Below, one piece after another: positions 62,724 through 64,000 of a stretch of 64,000 nt of DNA. The DNA lies in assembly GCA_003225175.1 (NCBI GenBank), contig QIBA01000038.1, positions 1 to 64,000 of the forward strand, read 5' to 3'. A program made the position numbers and the translations under genes. The first letter of the stretch is position 1, and the number at the start of each line of letters is the position of its first letter. The notes beneath the pieces are model-generated. The model was not told the origin of the DNA and did no database searches. It saw nothing but the letters and a program-made list of their open reading frames with translations. The stretch is from Acidobacteriota bacterium. GTDB taxonomy: Bacteria > Acidobacteriota > Terriglobia > Terriglobales > Acidobacteriaceae.

Positions 62724-64000
62724 ATGAAGCTCAGAACCAGTATTTCGTTGCTGGCTATCCTCTTTTTACTTCCGCAGTTCATGATGGCTGCAGAAACTCA
62801 CAAAGCTAAGCATGGACCCATGGCCACAACGGCATTGGCTAAACTGCCAATGAGCTTCGAGCCTGCGCAAACCTCAGGTCGTTTTATCGCAAACGGCGGC
62901 AGCTACAGGGTCTCCATCGGCGCTGGCGATTCTTATATCGCCATTAACGATGGCGTCGCCGGGCCGAAATCCACGCTGCACTTTGCATTCGAGAACGCGA
63001 ACCCCGCGGCTTCATTACAAGCTATGGACCCGCTGCCCGGAGTCATCAACTATTATCGCGGTCAGGATTCCCGAAATTGGCGGCTGGGAGTTAAGCCCTA
63101 CGCAAAAGTTCAGGCGAAGGCGGTCTATCCCGGCATCGATGTTATTTATTACGGAGATGGTCGTCGCCTCGAATTCGACTTTGTCGTGGCAGCCGGCGCT
63201 GATCCGAAGGCAATCGCATTCAAGGTGGATGGGGCGGATGAGCTCTCACTGTCGGACCAAGGCGACCTTGTTAGCGGCCTCAGTGGACAAGAATTTCGAT
63301 TCCACAAACCGTATGCCTATCAGTTAATCCGAGGTAAACGGGTTCCTGTCGCCGTGGAGTATGCACTTAACGCGGCCAACAAGGCCAATCTACGGTTGGG
63401 TAGCTACGACAAGAGCAGGAAGTTAATTATCGATCCAACGCTCACTTACTCCACATTCCTCGGCGGCAGCCAGGCCGATACGGGAAATGGAATCTCCGCC
63501 GATAGTACCGGCAATGCTTATATCGCCGGGAAGTCCTGCTCGAGCGACTTTATTGGCGGCGCCAGCTTCAAGGGCACGCAAAATGCTTGTGATGCCTATG
63601 TGACGAAACTCGACCCAACCGGACAAACCGTGCTGTGGACTACTTTCATCGCGGGCGCGGCACCGGTGCCGAATCCAGCGACAGCTGCGGCAAATGGCGT
63701 GGCGATCGACGCCGCCGGAAACGTGTATGTCATCGGCACTACCAACTTCTTCGATCTGCCGTTGCTTACGACACCGGGTGCAACCGATCACAGCTCCGCA
63801 TACAACGGAGGTGACAGCGATGCGTTTCTCTCGATTCTCAGCTCCACCGGCACCTTGCTTCGCGAGACTTATCTTGGCGGCAGCAACATCGACCAGGGCT
63901 TCGGAATAACCGTCGATCAGCAACAGAACGTCAGCGGTGTGGGACAGACATGTTCTCCAGACTTTCCCGCCTATAACTCGATTCAGCCAATGGTCGAAGA
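62724..64000 (+). CDS. Secreted SBBP-repeat protein (5' part, runs off window)
   Basis: An open frame of at least 425 residues from ATG 62724 (GAGGGA upstream), continuing past the window end. Signal peptide about 1-23. A large beta domain (about 40-235, DUF7948-like) has Gly-Val-Ile-Asn-Tyr-Tyr-Arg-Gly near 110 and Tyr-Pro-Gly-Ile-Asp-Val near 137. SBBP propeller repeats then begin (Thr-Phe-Leu-Gly-Gly-Ser near 245; Asp-Ala-Ala-Gly-Asn-Val-Tyr-Val near 330). Acidobacteria have many such long surface proteins. The function is unknown. Confidence 0.88.
   Translation, partial: MKLRTSISLLAILFLLPQFMMAAETHKAKHGPMATTALAKLPMSFEPAQTSGRFIANGGSYRVSIGAGDSYIAINDGVAGPKSTLHFAFENANPAASLQAMDPLPGVINYYRGQDSRNWRLGVKPYAKVQAKAVYPGIDVIYYGDGRRLEFDFVVAAGADPKAIAFKVDGADELSLSDQGDLVSGLSGQEFRFHKPYAYQLIRGKRVPVAVEYALNAANKANLRLGSYDKSRKLIIDPTLTYSTFLGGSQADTGNGISADSTGNAYIAGKSCSSDFIGGASFKGTQNACDAYVTKLDPTGQTVLWTTFIAGAAPVPNPATAAANGVAIDAAGNVYVIGTTNFFDLPLLTTPGATDHSSAYNGGDSDAFLSILSSTGTLLRETYLGGSNIDQGFGITVDQQQNVSGVGQTCSPDFPAYNSIQPMVE

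Overview
This window looks like chromosomal DNA of an Acidobacteriota bacterium, probably of the Terriglobia/Koribacter type. That assignment is an inference. It rests on moderately high GC, a secreted SBBP-repeat protein, two REP-associated (RAYT) transposases, and many short palindromic intergenic repeats of several families. LpxA/FabZ, TatA, alanine racemase and Ddl fit a diderm, peptidoglycan-making cell. No taxonomic search was possible.

Region 1 (1-16.7 kb) is the right-hand part of a prophage or gene-transfer-agent-like element, and its left part lies outside the window. A tail module in GTA order (DUF2460, DUF2163, NlpC/P60, zinc-ribbon protein, giant tail-tip protein) is followed by an opposite-strand aminotransferase. 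Next come three consecutive tail-fibre-like proteins that each carry an N-terminal signal peptide. A lysis cassette follows (coiled-coil membrane protein, GH108 muramidase, spanin-like protein, holin-like protein), and then a tyrosine integrase. Host-type palindromic repeats are lodged at nearly every tail-module junction, and two coincide with coding sequence, so the element looks old and possibly domesticated.

Region 2 (16.7-35.8 kb) is host chromosome. It holds a secreted M1 aminopeptidase; an ECF sigma factor, zinc anti-sigma and Spy-like periplasmic protein operon; glycerol kinase; a ferredoxin-NADP reductase-like flavoprotein; a LysE exporter; a thioredoxin-like protein; an Nramp metal transporter; aconitase; Obg; ribosomal proteins L27 and L21; and threonyl-tRNA synthetase.

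Region 3 (35.8-51.7 kb) contains iteron-like repeats, a VOC protein and a RAYT element with long inverted repeats. It continues with a large BNR/VPS10-like secreted protein, tRNA-Leu(CAA), YceI, an Asp/Arg heptad-repeat exported protein and alanine racemase. A site-2-protease homologue whose zinc-binding residues are all replaced comes next, followed by RsmD, a RidA-amidohydrolase pair, D-Ala-D-Ala ligase, 3-methyladenine glycosylase and a glycine-zipper protein.

Region 4 (51.7-64 kb) has the overlapping pyrR-pyrB-pyrC operon, Maf, a 57-residue TatA gene, an M20 peptidase, fabZ-lpxA, a DUF971 protein, YtxH, PilZ and glutaredoxin-like proteins. It ends with a second RAYT inside an array of its own REP family and the start of an SBBP-repeat secreted protein that runs off the window.

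The points most worth following up are the zinc-site-less S2P-CBS protein, the three secreted fibre-like proteins in the phage module, the heptad-repeat protein, and the two RAYT/REP pairs.
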